Below, piece after piece: positions 14,025-23,664 of a stretch of 36,314 nt of DNA. The DNA is from a virus. The translations under genes were made by a program, and so were the position numbers. Within the stretch, counting starts at the first letter, position 1, and each line of letters opens with the position of its first letter. The stretch spans positions 1 to 36,314 of IMG/VR virus record IMGVR_UViG_3300025127_000112, one strand, 5' to 3'. The notes under the pieces are model-generated. The model did not search any database. It was not told the origin of the DNA and saw nothing but the letters and a program-made list of their open reading frames with translations.

Positions 14025-14690
14025 ATGACATATTTAGAACTTATTAACAATGTTTTAAAGCGTTTACGAGAGCGTACAGTATCAACAAAAGACGAAACAA
14101 CGTATTCAACGTTAATTAGTGTGTTAATTAATGATGCTAAAACTGAAGTTGAAAATGCATGGAACTGGTCTGCTTTACGTCAAACATTAACGTTAAGCAC
14201 ATCATCTGGGATTTTTACTTATAACTTAGAGGGTACTGGTAATAACTTTAGTGTTATGGATGTGGTTAATCAAAATGGTGATTACTTTATGGAATACCGC
14301 ACTCAACACGATTTTAATCAGTTTTATTTAAATCAAACACCCACAAGTGGAAATCCTAGATATTATAATTTTAATGGTGTATCTTCTATTGCTGGAGGCG
14401 ATACTACAGACGGAGACACTAAAGTTGATGTGTATCCTAAGCCTGATACTATTTACACTATTTTCTTTAACATTATTCAACGCACGGGTGATCTTTCAGC
14501 TAACACAGATAAGTTAATTTGTCCATCGTTGCCTGTTTTGTTACTTGCTTATGCTAAAGCAGTTGAAGAGCGGGGTGAAGATGGCGGTGTTGGCAGTTCA
14601 TCAGCTTATGCTACAGCTACCCGTGTATTAAACGATGCAATTGCTCAAGATGCCCAACGGCACACCGAAGAACTAGAATGGGTTGTATAA
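14025..14690 (+). CDS. Tail tubular protein A-like / head-tail adaptor
   Basis: A 221-residue protein transcribed from the promoter at 13969. The N-terminal helices (MTYLELINNVLKRLRE; YSTLISVLINDAKTEVENAW) and a C-terminal AYAKAVEERGEDGG (about 173-186) followed by an Ala-rich helix match the adaptor/tubular A proteins of podoviruses (T7 gp11-like), which join the portal to the tail nozzle. The AKAVEERGEDGG stretch is strongly conserved in marine phages. The downstream gene is the matching tubular B-like protein, one base after its stop. Role assigned by motif and order. Confidence 0.8.
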   Translation: MTYLELINNVLKRLRERTVSTKDETTYSTLISVLINDAKTEVENAWNWSALRQTLTLSTSSGIFTYNLEGTGNNFSVMDVVNQNGDYFMEYRTQHDFNQFYLNQTPTSGNPRYYNFNGVSSIAGGDTTDGDTKVDVYPKPDTIYTIFFNIIQRTGDLSANTDKLICPSLPVLLLAYAKAVEERGEDGGVGSSSAYATATRVLNDAIAQDAQRHTEELEWVV

Positions 14691-16295
14691 ATGGCTAAAC
14701 CGTTACAAGCACTTAGTATTGCCGCACCGGGATTCTTTGGCTTAAATACCCAAGAGTCTGGTATTACGCTTGAAAGTGGATTTGCATTAACTGCTAATAA
14801 CTGCATTATTGACAAATATGGACGCCTAGGTGCGCGTAAGGGTTGGCGTTATATAACGACCTCAGGCGGCTCGGCAGTCAATTTGTTAGGTTCTCATCGT
14901 TTTATTGATATTGAAGGCACTGAGACGATTCTATCGTGGTCTGCAACTAAGTTTTACAAAGGCACTACAACACTTACTGAAATTACACCTACATCTGACA
15001 ATACCTTTACTGCAGGTAACTGGCAATGCGCTACACTTAACGATAAGGCCTATTACTTTCAACGTGGCTACAAACCAATGGTGTATAACCCAGCTAACGG
15101 AACCATTAAAGATGTAGAAGATGAGACATCGTTTAGCGGTGTTAGTATTAATAGCACTACTCAAGCACCTCCCGGTAATACTGTACTTTCTGCTTATGGT
15201 CGTTTGTGGACTGCAGATATTCAAGACCCAAGCGATAATTCTTACTACGATAAAATGACTGTGTATTTTTCTGATCTGCTTGACGGTGCAGATTGGAGCA
15301 CTGGTTCCGCAGGTTCAATTAATTTATCTGCAATTCTTATTAATGGCACTGATGAAATTATTAGCATGGGTGCTCAGAATGGACAGTTTATTGTTTTTTG
15401 CAAACGAAACATTGTAATATTTGATGATACCGGTGGTAGTTCTTCTTTCGATCCTGCTAATCTTAGGCTTGTTGAAGTTATTAGTCGCGTAGGTTGTGTT
15501 GCACGAGACAGTATTCAAAACACTGGTATTGATATTTTCTTTTTGTCTGAAGATGGCCTGAGAAGTCTCGGTAGGGTTGTTCAAGAAAAGTCACTGCCAA
15601 TGCGTGATTTATCTAAAAACGTAAGAGATGATGTAGTTAATTTAACAGCCGTTGCAAATGTAGAACAAATTAGATCAGTTTATTCTGAAGACAATGCATT
15701 TTATTTGTTGTTGTTTCCCCATGTTCAACAGATATATTGTTTTGACACCCGCGCTCCCTTGCAAGACGGGTCTCTTAGAGTTACTGTTTGGGATACCCAA
15801 AATCAAAATAATATGTTATCTTTAGCTAACTCTGTTTTGTTTATGCAAACCGATGGCCTTGCAGAATATTTTGGATACAATGATAATACCGCCCAATATA
15901 CGTTTCAATATTTTACTAATTATTTTGATTTTGGTAACTCAACTACAACTAAAATGTTAAAACGAATTTCTGCTACCATTATTGGCGGGGTTGACCAACG
16001 ATTTATTTTTAAAGCAGGATTTGATTATACTGATAATTACACGTCATATCCTGCAAGATTAGAAGACCTAGCAGTCGCAGAATATGGGATTGCTGAATAC
16101 GGTGCTAATGGTGCAACAAGTTCAGATGATTCAACTCCTGCGGAATACACAAGCGGAACTATTTCAGATATTGTAAGACTTCCGGGATCAGGAACAGGAA
16201 GCATTCTTCAGGTTGGTTTTGAAGCTAATCTTAATGGTGCAGAAATATCAATTCAAAAATTAGATGCATACGTTAAACAAGGCAGGATTTTGTAA
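14691..16295 (+). CDS. Tail tubular protein B-like / nozzle protein
   Basis: A 534-residue, beta-rich protein following tubular A. The N-terminus has GFFGLNTQESGITLESGFAL (16-35) and NNCIIDKYGRLGARKGW (about 36-52), a signature of podovirus nozzle proteins that begin with a loop around an Asn/Cys-rich start of a beta-propeller-like body. It should form the hexameric tail tip through which DNA leaves. No enzyme motif. It overlaps the tail-collar gene as TAATG. Confidence 0.8.
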   Translation: MAKPLQALSIAAPGFFGLNTQESGITLESGFALTANNCIIDKYGRLGARKGWRYITTSGGSAVNLLGSHRFIDIEGTETILSWSATKFYKGTTTLTEITPTSDNTFTAGNWQCATLNDKAYYFQRGYKPMVYNPANGTIKDVEDETSFSGVSINSTTQAPPGNTVLSAYGRLWTADIQDPSDNSYYDKMTVYFSDLLDGADWSTGSAGSINLSAILINGTDEIISMGAQNGQFIVFCKRNIVIFDDTGGSSSFDPANLRLVEVISRVGCVARDSIQNTGIDIFFLSEDGLRSLGRVVQEKSLPMRDLSKNVRDDVVNLTAVANVEQIRSVYSEDNAFYLLLFPHVQQIYCFDTRAPLQDGSLRVTVWDTQNQNNMLSLANSVLFMQTDGLAEYFGYNDNTAQYTFQYFTNYFDFGNSTTTKMLKRISATIIGGVDQRFIFKAGFDYTDNYTSYPARLEDLAVAEYGIAEYGANGATSSDDSTPAEYTSGTISDIVRLPGSGTGSILQVGFEANLNGAEISIQKLDAYVKQGRIL

Positions 16296-17326
16296 TGGCT
16301 AATTATTCAAAATTAACGAACTTTGCAAGTAAAGATAATCTTTCTAGTGGAGACGCTAATAAAATTATTAAAGGCACAGAAATAGACGCAGAGTTTACTG
16401 CAATTCAAGTTTCTATTGCAGAAAAAGCAATGATTGAGTCCCCAACCTTTACAGGAACTCCTGCGGCTCCTACGGCAGGCTCTAGTACTAATACAACACA
16501 ATTAGCAACTACGGCATTTGTACAGACTGCGGTAGGAGCTTTGGTTACAATTCCATCAGGAATGCTTGCACCGTTTGCAGGAACGTCAGCACCTACGGGA
16601 TGGTTTTTATGTGATGGGCAAGCCGTTAGTCGTAGCACATATGCAAATCTTTTTGCGGTTATTGGAACTACGTATGGAGCAGGAGACGGTAATGCTTCAA
16701 GCGGAACAACCTTTAATGTTCCTGATCTCCGTGGGCGTACTATTGCCGGTCAAGATGATATGGGAGGCTCTGCGGCTTCTCGTTTAACAGGAGACAATGG
16801 AGCTACCACGGCTACCGCAAGTGCTAATGGATCATTTACAAGTACTTCTAACATTCTGGTTGATAGTAATAGCGGTACTATTGTTCTTGGAATGAAAATT
16901 ACAGGCACAGGAATTTCAAGTGAAGTTACTGTTATTAAGATTAACAGTCAAACAGATATTGTATTGTCAGCTAATGTTACTATTGCAGATGATACAGCCT
17001 TAACGTTTGCATTTGATGGTGCAGTCCTTGGCTCTGCCGGTGGTAAAAATACTCACTTGTTAACAAGTGGTGAATCAGGATTGCCTGAGCATAAACACAC
17101 TATTACTGATCCTAGCCATGCTCATACAACTAATATTAATGCAAGTGGGTCGGGTGGGACTAATAAACCAAACATGACTACAAGCACTAGTGGCGGGGGT
17201 GAAGTGACTACAGATCCTCAATCAACAGGCATTACTGAAACCAATAACATAGCCGCCGCAGACGCATCATCCGCACACAACATTATTCAGCCTACATTAG
17301 TGCTGAATTACATTATTAAACAGTAA
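16295..17326 (+). CDS. Tail-collar domain fibre protein
   Basis: A 343-residue protein. The N-terminal part (NYSKLTNFASKDNLSSGDAN) and SPTFTGTPAAPTAGSSTNTT (about 49-68) are fibre-type. Residues about 87-155 form a phage tail-collar domain: LAPFAGTSAPTGWFLCDGQA, YANLFAVIGTTYGAGDG, FNVPDLRGRTIAGQDDMGG. About 172-242 is an inserted Ser/Thr/Val-rich beta module (SNSGTIVLGMKITGTGISS...). The His-rich LPEHKHTITDPSHAHTT follows and the end LNYIIKQ is typical. Collar proteins decorate short tail fibres and help bind the host. Direct coupling to the nozzle gene by TAATG supports a tail role. Confidence 0.85.
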   Translation: MANYSKLTNFASKDNLSSGDANKIIKGTEIDAEFTAIQVSIAEKAMIESPTFTGTPAAPTAGSSTNTTQLATTAFVQTAVGALVTIPSGMLAPFAGTSAPTGWFLCDGQAVSRSTYANLFAVIGTTYGAGDGNASSGTTFNVPDLRGRTIAGQDDMGGSAASRLTGDNGATTATASANGSFTSTSNILVDSNSGTIVLGMKITGTGISSEVTVIKINSQTDIVLSANVTIADDTALTFAFDGAVLGSAGGKNTHLLTSGESGLPEHKHTITDPSHAHTTNINASGSGGTNKPNMTTSTSGGGEVTTDPQSTGITETNNIAAADASSAHNIIQPTLVLNYIIKQ

Positions 17327-17336
17327 GGTAAAAATT

Positions 17337-18242
17337 ATGATAGAACAAATTGGAGCAAGTTTAATTAGTTCTGCCATTGGAGGAATGCTCGGTGGTGGCG
17401 GTGGAACGGGTATGTCAAGAGCCGCTATTGAAGAGGCAAATAGACGAGCAAAAGAAGCGTCTTTTAAACCTTATACGGTTACTACCTCAACAGGAACTAC
17501 AGGGTATGATCCTACAGTAGGCTTTGTTACTGCATTATCTGATCCTTTACAAAATATTTTAGGTACATCGTTAACTGGAGCAGGGCAGTTATTTCAAAGA
17601 GCCGCCACATTTGATCCGAATCAACGAAGTCAAGAAGTATTTTCAGAACAAGCCGCTTTATTAGCTCCTGAGTTTGCAAAACAAGAAACAAGATTGCGTC
17701 AAGGATTGCTAGGATCAGGACGGTTAGGGTTGCGACTTGCGGGAGAAGGCGTAGGAGCCGGTAGTGGTATGGTACAACCTGACGTGTTTGGGCTAGGTCA
17801 AGCGCAACAACAAACTCTTGCTGATATTGCCGCAGGATCTCGTGAACAAGCTATGCGAGAGCAAGCACAATTACAAGCACTCAGTGAGGGACTATTAGGT
17901 GCAGGATTATCTATTGGTGAAGCAGAACGTGCATTAATGGCACAAGGTTTAGATGCTGAAACTGCTAGAGCCGCCGCCGCGTATGGAGCAGGCAATTTAG
18001 CATTAAATCCATATGCGTCTGCAATTCAAGCACAGTCACAAAACCAAGCAAATCGTATGGGATTATATGGCGGGTTGTTGTCAGGTGCAGGACGTACTAG
18101 TAGTTATGGCGGTGGTTTATTTTCTGGTGGTTTTAGATCAGGTCTTGACGATGTCCTAAAGCTGTTTGGTGGCGGCGGTGGAGGCAATCGAGCCATGACC
18201 GGAACGTATTTTCCTAATTCTGGATTAGGAGGGATTAGTTAA
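17337..18242 (+). CDS. Putative virion-internal (ejection) protein 1, Gly/Ala-rich
   Basis: A 301-residue protein. The N-terminus is hydrophobic and Gly-rich (ISSAIGGMLGGGGGTGMS, about 11-28), the centre is Gln/Ala/Leu-rich and helical (about 120-225), and the C-terminal part has Gly/Ser/Tyr runs (TSSYGGGLFSGGFRSG; GGGGGGNRAM). It is the first of three consecutive large genes after the tail, the position of the internal ejection proteins in podoviruses (gp14/15/16-like in T7, gp7/16/20 in P22), which enter the cell with the DNA. No sequence family is recognised, so this role is by position. AAGG lies before ATG 17337. Confidence 0.6.
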   Translation: MIEQIGASLISSAIGGMLGGGGGTGMSRAAIEEANRRAKEASFKPYTVTTSTGTTGYDPTVGFVTALSDPLQNILGTSLTGAGQLFQRAATFDPNQRSQEVFSEQAALLAPEFAKQETRLRQGLLGSGRLGLRLAGEGVGAGSGMVQPDVFGLGQAQQQTLADIAAGSREQAMREQAQLQALSEGLLGAGLSIGEAERALMAQGLDAETARAAAAYGAGNLALNPYASAIQAQSQNQANRMGLYGGLLSGAGRTSSYGGGLFSGGFRSGLDDVLKLFGGGGGGNRAMTGTYFPNSGLGGIS

Positions 18243-19393
18243 TGGCAACTAGAACACAAGTATTATCGCTGTTTGGAGCTACTCCAGAACAAATTCGTGA
18301 ACGACAAGCTAGAGAAGAAGCACAGCTATTACAGTCTATTCGTGATCCGTATCAGCAAACTGGTCAAGCTATTGGAAGTGCAATAGGACGGTTATTTTCA
18401 GGGCCATCTACCGAAGAAACGCAAGCTATGCGGATGCAAGAAGCATTACAAGGCGTAGATGTTAGTGATCCAGAAGCTTTACGTGAAGTTGCTAGGACGG
18501 TTTCTACCTTTGCTCCTGATCGTGCGCTTATGATTCTTGATCGTGCATCACAAGTTGAAGGAGAGGTTCGTCAAAGAAAAATAGATGACATCACCTTGGA
18601 TCTCCGCACTACACAAGCAAAAGCTTCAAAGTTTGAGCTTGCCGCGGCAGAGGAAGATCGTCCCGACATAAAAGCCGCAAACCAATTAGCAAAAGAAATT
18701 AAAGATCTTGAATTACAAATTGCTCAAAATAAATTGACAGATCAGACAGAACGTAAAGACAGAGAAAAACAAGTAAAAACGGATGCAGTTAAATTTTTAA
18801 AAGAAAAAGGACTCAATGAGTGGGCAACTCTTACAGAAAAAGGACTTATTACACCTGATGCCTCAATAAAAGCGTGGATTGACACACAAAATCCTGAGTT
18901 AGATTTGATTGAAATTGGAAACTATACGACTGAAGATGGTACACCTGTGTTGGGCGCGTATGATAAAACAAGTAAATCATTCTTACAATATACTCCAAGC
19001 GGATGGATACGGTCTCCAAAGTTAACCCAAGGCAAGCCTGATACAGAGCGCAAACCAACGGTTCCAAACATAATTAATAAAAAGAGTCAAGACTATAAAA
19101 CCTATAATACTTTATTTGAAAACCGTGTTGATCTTGGCACACTCTTTGGACTTGACGTGAGCGATACAGATCAAGAAATACAAATTCAAAGTCAAACAGG
19201 TATTTCGGATCTTAACTCAGACGCAGGACGCTTACAATTATTTAATCGCGCAGAGCAAATTAGACGACAAGATGGGGTTGGTATAGAAGAAGCGCTTGAT
19301 CGCGCACTTCAAGGAGAACGCCCAGACCAAACGCAAGAGGCTCAACAGCCTCAAAGTGATCCCTATGCAGGTGCAACTATTAGGAGTAATTAA
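18242..19393 (+). CDS. Putative virion-internal (ejection) protein 2, coiled-coil
   Basis: A 383-residue protein starting by TAATG overlap at 18242. The N-terminal half is charged and helical: PEQIRERQAREEAQLL (about 16-31), then ELAAAEEDRPDIKAANQLAK and a long coiled coil (about 110-190). The C-terminal half has a SQDYKTYNTLFENR segment and ends in a Gln/Pro-rich tail (QEAQQPQSDPYAG). No enzyme motif or membrane helix. Its neighbours are the other two putative ejection proteins. The role is inferred from order. Confidence 0.6.
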   Translation: MATRTQVLSLFGATPEQIRERQAREEAQLLQSIRDPYQQTGQAIGSAIGRLFSGPSTEETQAMRMQEALQGVDVSDPEALREVARTVSTFAPDRALMILDRASQVEGEVRQRKIDDITLDLRTTQAKASKFELAAAEEDRPDIKAANQLAKEIKDLELQIAQNKLTDQTERKDREKQVKTDAVKFLKEKGLNEWATLTEKGLITPDASIKAWIDTQNPELDLIEIGNYTTEDGTPVLGAYDKTSKSFLQYTPSGWIRSPKLTQGKPDTERKPTVPNIINKKSQDYKTYNTLFENRVDLGTLFGLDVSDTDQEIQIQSQTGISDLNSDAGRLQLFNRAEQIRRQDGVGIEEALDRALQGERPDQTQEAQQPQSDPYAGATIRSN

Positions 19394-22299
19394 TGTCAAC
19401 ACTTATCACTCTTGAAGATATTAAAAACAGTCGATATCTTTGGGAAAATGGTGTAATGCCCGGAGATAAGTTTGAAGACGGTGAGATTACCCGTGTTCAC
19501 TCTGATAAAGGCGATACTCGTAAAACTGGTAAACGTATTACTGAATCTGATATTGCAAGTAGCCCTTATCTACAGCAAAATAATGTTAAACCCAATGATA
19601 TCTTTACCGACGATAACGAAATTATCCGCACCGGCTCAGACTCTGCCGCTAAACAATTTATGTATGGGTTTGATGAAGCAGGTAATGACGTTACAAACTT
19701 GGCCGCATGGTTAGACCAATACATTCCTCTTGGGGAGTTTAATTTTACTGACGGTTATATCTCTGCGGAAGAACGATTTGGCGAAGAGTACATGCAATCT
19801 ACTCCGGCACAACGCAGAGAGTTACAAGCTAGACAGCGCGAACGTGCTTTACTAGAAGAGTACGGTGAGTACTTTATGCCTGATGATTCAGTTTCGTCAG
19901 GAGCCGGTGCTGTCGTTAAAGCTATAACAACTCCTACTACGATTTTACCAATTGGCAGAACTATCAAAAGCGCGGCAGGTATTGGAGCCGGTCTAGGCTT
20001 TGGATATTCTGCGTCTGAACAGCTTGCAAAAACCGGCGAAGTAGATGTTGTAGAAGCTTTACCGTCTACAGTTGTAGGTGCAGGGGCCGGAGCAGGAGTA
20101 GTTGCACTAGGACGTGGGCTAAGTAAAGGGCTTGATAAAATGGCTCGTACTGGCTCTGAACAAGTAGTTAAGAAAGTCCAAGCTACTATCTTGCAAAAAC
20201 AAAAAGACGGTGCAAGCAGAAAAGGAGCATTTGATGAGGCTCTTGAAGAGGTAGGCGTTACTCGTGAAGAGTTTGCGGTAGCTGTAAGACGATCCGGTAC
20301 TAAAACACAGGTGGCTAAAACCCCCGAAGCCGCTGAACTTCAGTTAACTGAAATGATTAAAACAGACGGCGCTGTTGGGCGGTTAATATACCCAAGTCTT
20401 GACAAATATTTGGGCGCTTTATCTACACGAATTAAAAATATATCTGAGCCTGTATTTGGGGCAGTCAGAAAATTTGAATACAAAACCCATGCCCGTACTG
20501 CTGAATCCTTGGGAGAGGTCGATAATTTTAACAGGGCATTACAAGGGTTAACTGACTCTGTTAAAAAACCATTATCCCGTGCTCTCTTTAATGGTAACTT
20601 TAAAGCCGCTCGAGGTATTATGAAAACTCAAGCACCAGAGTTACTCAAAGAGTTCGATACAACCATTGGGGTTATCAGAGGGATCGGCTCAGAGTTAGAG
20701 CGTGTTGGGTATAAAAATGTAGACTTAGGTACAGATTACTTTCCGCGTTTAGTTAACGATCTGAAAGGATTGCGTAACTCATTTGGTCAAAAAACGCAAG
20801 GAGTTATTGACAAAGCGATTAGAGATTTTGCAAAGATTAAATTTAAAGATGCAAAGACAATTAATGTCAGTCAAATGAGTAATGAAGAAATTTATACAAA
20901 GCTTGGTGATGATCAGGTTAATCGTATTATTGAAAAAGTTTTACGCAATGAGCCTATTAATTTATCTAACGGGAAACTCTTAAAACCTAGAAAGATAGAA
21001 ACGGTAACAGCCAATCAGATAATGCAGTATTACGCTCCTCCTGAAGAAGCCTTGCAGATGTATATACGAAGATCGCTGCATGATATTGAAAAGCGTAGTT
21101 TGTTTGGAAGAACTAATAAAGAAAACGCAGTGCTTGACGCTACCGGAGATCTTGACGTTGATCAAAGTATTCAAAAATTTATTGCAGATGAAATTCGTAA
21201 AGGGAATATTAACCCTGATAGACAAGGAGAGCTAAAAGATCTTTTGCAAGCACGGTTTGTTGGCGGAGAGATGCCTCTCAATAAAGCCGCTAGTGTTATA
21301 AGAGACTTGGGCTACTCAGGAACAATTGCTAACCCGTTGACAGCCTTGATTCAGCTTGGAGACCTTGCACAGTCTGCTACATTTAATGGACTGCGTAATA
21401 CGTTAGCGTCTTTGTTTGGTACAAAGAATATGCAGATCCTTGATATTGGTATTGACCAAGCCCAAGCGGCTATGCTAGACCCACGTAAATCTTCTGCAAT
21501 ACTACAAAAATTATTTCAGTACTCTGGATTTAGGGCGCTAGACCAATTAGCTAAAGAAACAACAATCAACGCATCACTGCGTAAGTTTTCAAAAGGATTA
21601 ACAAGTACTAATCCTAAAGTTGTATCGAAAACTGAAACAGAACTGGTGAAGAAGTATAAGAATGTATATGGTGATGACTTTGATTCTTTGTTGGATGATC
21701 TACGAACCGGAGCCAAGAGCGACAATGTAAAGCTACTTGCCTTCCATGAGTTATCAGACTTCCAACCTATTTCATTAAGCGAGATGCCACAAGGTTATCT
21801 AGAAAATAATGGCGGACGTTTATTGTATATGCTTAAATCGTTTACTTTGAAACAGTATGATATTGTTAGAAGAAATATTTATCAGGAATGGCAAAAAGGT
21901 AATAAAGCAACTGCCGCTCGAAATATGACAATGCTTGCAGGGTACTTAACGGTTGCGAATACAGGTGTGCAGGTTACTCGTGATATGATCTATGGAAGAG
22001 ATATTAATGTAGATGCTTTACCTGATAAAGCTATGTGGAGTTTACTCAGTGTCTTTGGTTTAAACCAGTACCTTACAGAGCGTTACTTCCAAAATGGTCA
22101 AGTTAAAGAAGGCTTGGTCAACTTGTTAATACCTGCAACTCCTCTTATTGATGATGCTTTACGTTTAGGCTCAGATTCGTTTAAGGAAGATACGGATATA
22201 GAACCGTTTGAGTATACTCGATCTATACCTATTGTTGGCCCTCTGTTGTATGCTTGGTTCGGTGGAGGCACTGAACGATACAACGAACGGTTGGATTAA
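19393..22299 (+). CDS. Large putative ejection protein (968 residues)
   Basis: The largest gene of the window and last of the rightward operon. The N-terminus has a repeated short motif: LEDIKNSRYLWENGVMPGDK and ESDIASSPYLQQNNVKPNDI (about 8-27 and 49-68), each followed by a FxDxEI(T/I)R strand. A Gly/Ala-rich stretch (about 176-240, IGAGLGFGYSASEQL; VVGAGAGAGVVALGRG) could insert in a membrane. The rest is long helical segments. Size, position and Gly-rich hydrophobic part fit the large internal protein that podoviruses inject to span the envelope (T7 gp16-like in role); no transglycosylase motif was found. The N-terminal repeat is a useful search handle. Confidence 0.65.
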   Translation: MSTLITLEDIKNSRYLWENGVMPGDKFEDGEITRVHSDKGDTRKTGKRITESDIASSPYLQQNNVKPNDIFTDDNEIIRTGSDSAAKQFMYGFDEAGNDVTNLAAWLDQYIPLGEFNFTDGYISAEERFGEEYMQSTPAQRRELQARQRERALLEEYGEYFMPDDSVSSGAGAVVKAITTPTTILPIGRTIKSAAGIGAGLGFGYSASEQLAKTGEVDVVEALPSTVVGAGAGAGVVALGRGLSKGLDKMARTGSEQVVKKVQATILQKQKDGASRKGAFDEALEEVGVTREEFAVAVRRSGTKTQVAKTPEAAELQLTEMIKTDGAVGRLIYPSLDKYLGALSTRIKNISEPVFGAVRKFEYKTHARTAESLGEVDNFNRALQGLTDSVKKPLSRALFNGNFKAARGIMKTQAPELLKEFDTTIGVIRGIGSELERVGYKNVDLGTDYFPRLVNDLKGLRNSFGQKTQGVIDKAIRDFAKIKFKDAKTINVSQMSNEEIYTKLGDDQVNRIIEKVLRNEPINLSNGKLLKPRKIETVTANQIMQYYAPPEEALQMYIRRSLHDIEKRSLFGRTNKENAVLDATGDLDVDQSIQKFIADEIRKGNINPDRQGELKDLLQARFVGGEMPLNKAASVIRDLGYSGTIANPLTALIQLGDLAQSATFNGLRNTLASLFGTKNMQILDIGIDQAQAAMLDPRKSSAILQKLFQYSGFRALDQLAKETTINASLRKFSKGLTSTNPKVVSKTETELVKKYKNVYGDDFDSLLDDLRTGAKSDNVKLLAFHELSDFQPISLSEMPQGYLENNGGRLLYMLKSFTLKQYDIVRRNIYQEWQKGNKATAARNMTMLAGYLTVANTGVQVTRDMIYGRDINVDALPDKAMWSLLSVFGLNQYLTERYFQNGQVKEGLVNLLIPATPLIDDALRLGSDSFKEDTDIEPFEYTRSIPIVGPLLYAWFGGGTERYNERLD

Positions 22300-22319
22300 A
22301 AAAGCCCTCCGAAGAGGGC
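22298..22319 (-). terminator. Rho-independent terminator closing the leftward operon
   Basis: GCCCTC (22304-22309) and GAGGGC (22314-22319) form a perfect 6-base stem. On the minus strand the loop is UUCG closed by C-G, a very stable tetraloop, and a run of six U follows (A-run at 22298-22303). It ends transcripts from the DNA-metabolism genes exactly where the two halves converge. In the rightward direction the hairpin exists but lacks a U-run, so termination there is weaker. Confidence 0.92.
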
Positions 22320-22337
22320 AATCCACTGGAGGGTGGT

Positions 22338-22529
22338 TCAGTCTTCTAGGAGACCGTATACTTCTCCTATCATAATTTTAAAGAACGGTATATTAAAAAT
22401 GTATCCATCAAAGAAATATATGCAAGCGTTATCTGCTGTCTCTCCTCGCTGATGGCCAAACACTGGTTGGCTTTCAACAGACTCCCACGATAAACCAAAC
22501 ACATGCCAAAACTTAATTGATACGCTCAT
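22338..22529 (-). CDS. Hypothetical 63-residue protein, last gene of leftward operon
   Basis: Start ATG 22529 is chosen over 22550 because it overlaps the upstream stop as ATGA and has GGAGA in front. The protein (MSVSIKFWHVFGLSWESVES...) is rich in aromatics, with CIYFFDGYIFNIPFF (about 38-52) forming a hydrophobic strand or short membrane segment. No family recognised. It is immediately followed by the operon terminator. Confidence 0.6.
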   Translation of the reverse strand: MSVSIKFWHVFGLSWESVESQPVFGHQRGETADNACIYFFDGYIFNIPFFKIMIGEVYGLLED

Positions 22530-22714
22530 TGTTCGTCTCCACAACCGCATAGCTTGCCAATCTCTTTAGCTTTATACATATGTTGAGCATTACCTGTGTA
22601 CTTAGATGCGCTTCCGCTTTTCATGTATGCTTGTTTAATAGCACCGTCTGCTGAACTATCTTTGTAGTTGCCAATAAAACGGTCACCACAATAAACTTCA
22701 TAAACTCTAAACAT
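22526..22714 (-). CDS. Small conserved-type phage protein downstream of nrdB
   Basis: A 62-residue protein from ATG 22714, which overlaps the nrdB stop as TAATG and has GGGGGTGG in front; an ATG four codons earlier (22726) is possible but lies inside nrdB. The sequence MFRVYEVYCGDRFIGNYKDS then SGSASKYTGNAQHMYKAKEI is a compact alpha/beta pattern seen in small marine phage proteins. The C-terminal CGCGDEQ could bind metal with C8 nearby. Function unknown; the coupling suggests use alongside ribonucleotide reductase. Confidence 0.7.
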   Translation of the reverse strand: MFRVYEVYCGDRFIGNYKDSSADGAIKQAYMKSGSASKYTGNAQHMYKAKEIGKLCGCGDEQ

Positions 22715-23664
22715 TACCACCCCCATGTTCCTGTCATACCTTGAGCATTATAATCTGTAACACGCTTCTCAAAAAAGTTACTGATGCTAGACCCTCCAAT
22801 CAACTCTTCCATCCACGGGATAGGATTGTCTTTAACTTTCCAATTCGGCTTGAGACCCAGTTGGATAAGCCTTCTATCTGCAAGGTAACGTATATACTGT
22901 TTAACTTCTCCCGCAGTGAGTCCTTCCAAAGCTCCCATCTCGTATGCAAGATCAATAACCTTGTCTTCAAGTTTGACAGCTTGTCTAAACATTTCGTATA
23001 TATCTTTCTTGAATTCATCATTTACGATCCTTGGATGCTCTTCACAAAATTCTCTAAAGAGTTTTGCCATACCCTCTGCATGTTGCGACTCGTCCCTGAC
23101 TGACCACTCCACAACTGTACACATTCCCGGCATCTTGCCGAAGCGTTGGTAGTTGAGTAACATGGCGAATGCACTGAACAATGACATCCCTTCATTGAGT
23201 ACAGATCGTGCAATAGCCAGACCTGTTCCTGACAAGGAATGTACATCTATGTCCCCCATAAATTCTACTTTGTCTGCCATCTGTTGATATTCTAAAAACG
23301 CTGTGAATTCCTCTTCAGGTAATCCGAGAGTGTCATTGAGTAAGGCGTATGCTCGTTGGTGTATGAACTCACGAGAAGCAAAGGCTGTGAGCATGGCTCT
23401 AATCTCATTGTTCTTAAACTTGGGTATGTAATACTCAAGATAGTTTGTTCCAACCGCCACGTCTGTCTGCGTAAATAGCCGCAGGATTTGGGTGATATGA
23501 TTTTTTTCTTGCGTTGATAGTTTACCAGATTTCCAATGCGATACATCTGTTTGTAACTCCAGTTCATCTTCTATCCAGTGGATGCGTTCATGCTCTGTGG
23601 CATACGACACAGCCCAAGGATAACTAAATGGTTTATAGCTTTTGTTCTGTTCCAGCAAGCTCAT
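22714..23664 (-). CDS. nrdB: Class I ribonucleotide reductase small subunit
   Basis: A 316-residue di-metal oxygen-activating subunit that makes the radical used by NrdA to reduce ribonucleotides to deoxyribonucleotides. Metal ligands visible by family alignment are D68, E99, H102, the Glu of LNEGMSLFSAF (about 158) and the Glu/His of RDESQHAEG (about 193 and 196). The radical tyrosine is present at Y106 (EFIHQRAY), so this is a Tyr-type subunit, not one of the Phe variants reported for some phages. The C-terminal GMTGTWGW ends in aromatics as needed for radical transfer and NrdA docking. ATG 23664 lies within the small gene 23633-23803, with GGAG about 11 bases upstream. Confidence 0.95.
   Translation of the reverse strand: MSLLEQNKSYKPFSYPWAVSYATEHERIHWIEDELELQTDVSHWKSGKLSTQEKNHITQILRLFTQTDVAVGTNYLEYYIPKFKNNEIRAMLTAFASREFIHQRAYALLNDTLGLPEEEFTAFLEYQQMADKVEFMGDIDVHSLSGTGLAIARSVLNEGMSLFSAFAMLLNYQRFGKMPGMCTVVEWSVRDESQHAEGMAKLFREFCEEHPRIVNDEFKKDIYEMFRQAVKLEDKVIDLAYEMGALEGLTAGEVKQYIRYLADRRLIQLGLKPNWKVKDNPIPWMEELIGGSSISNFFEKRVTDYNAQGMTGTWGW

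Noticed and set aside
20398-20426. TTGACA with TCTACA 17 bases downstream inside the large ejection gene
   Set aside because: No extended -10, weak -10 and inside coding sequence far from a gene start.
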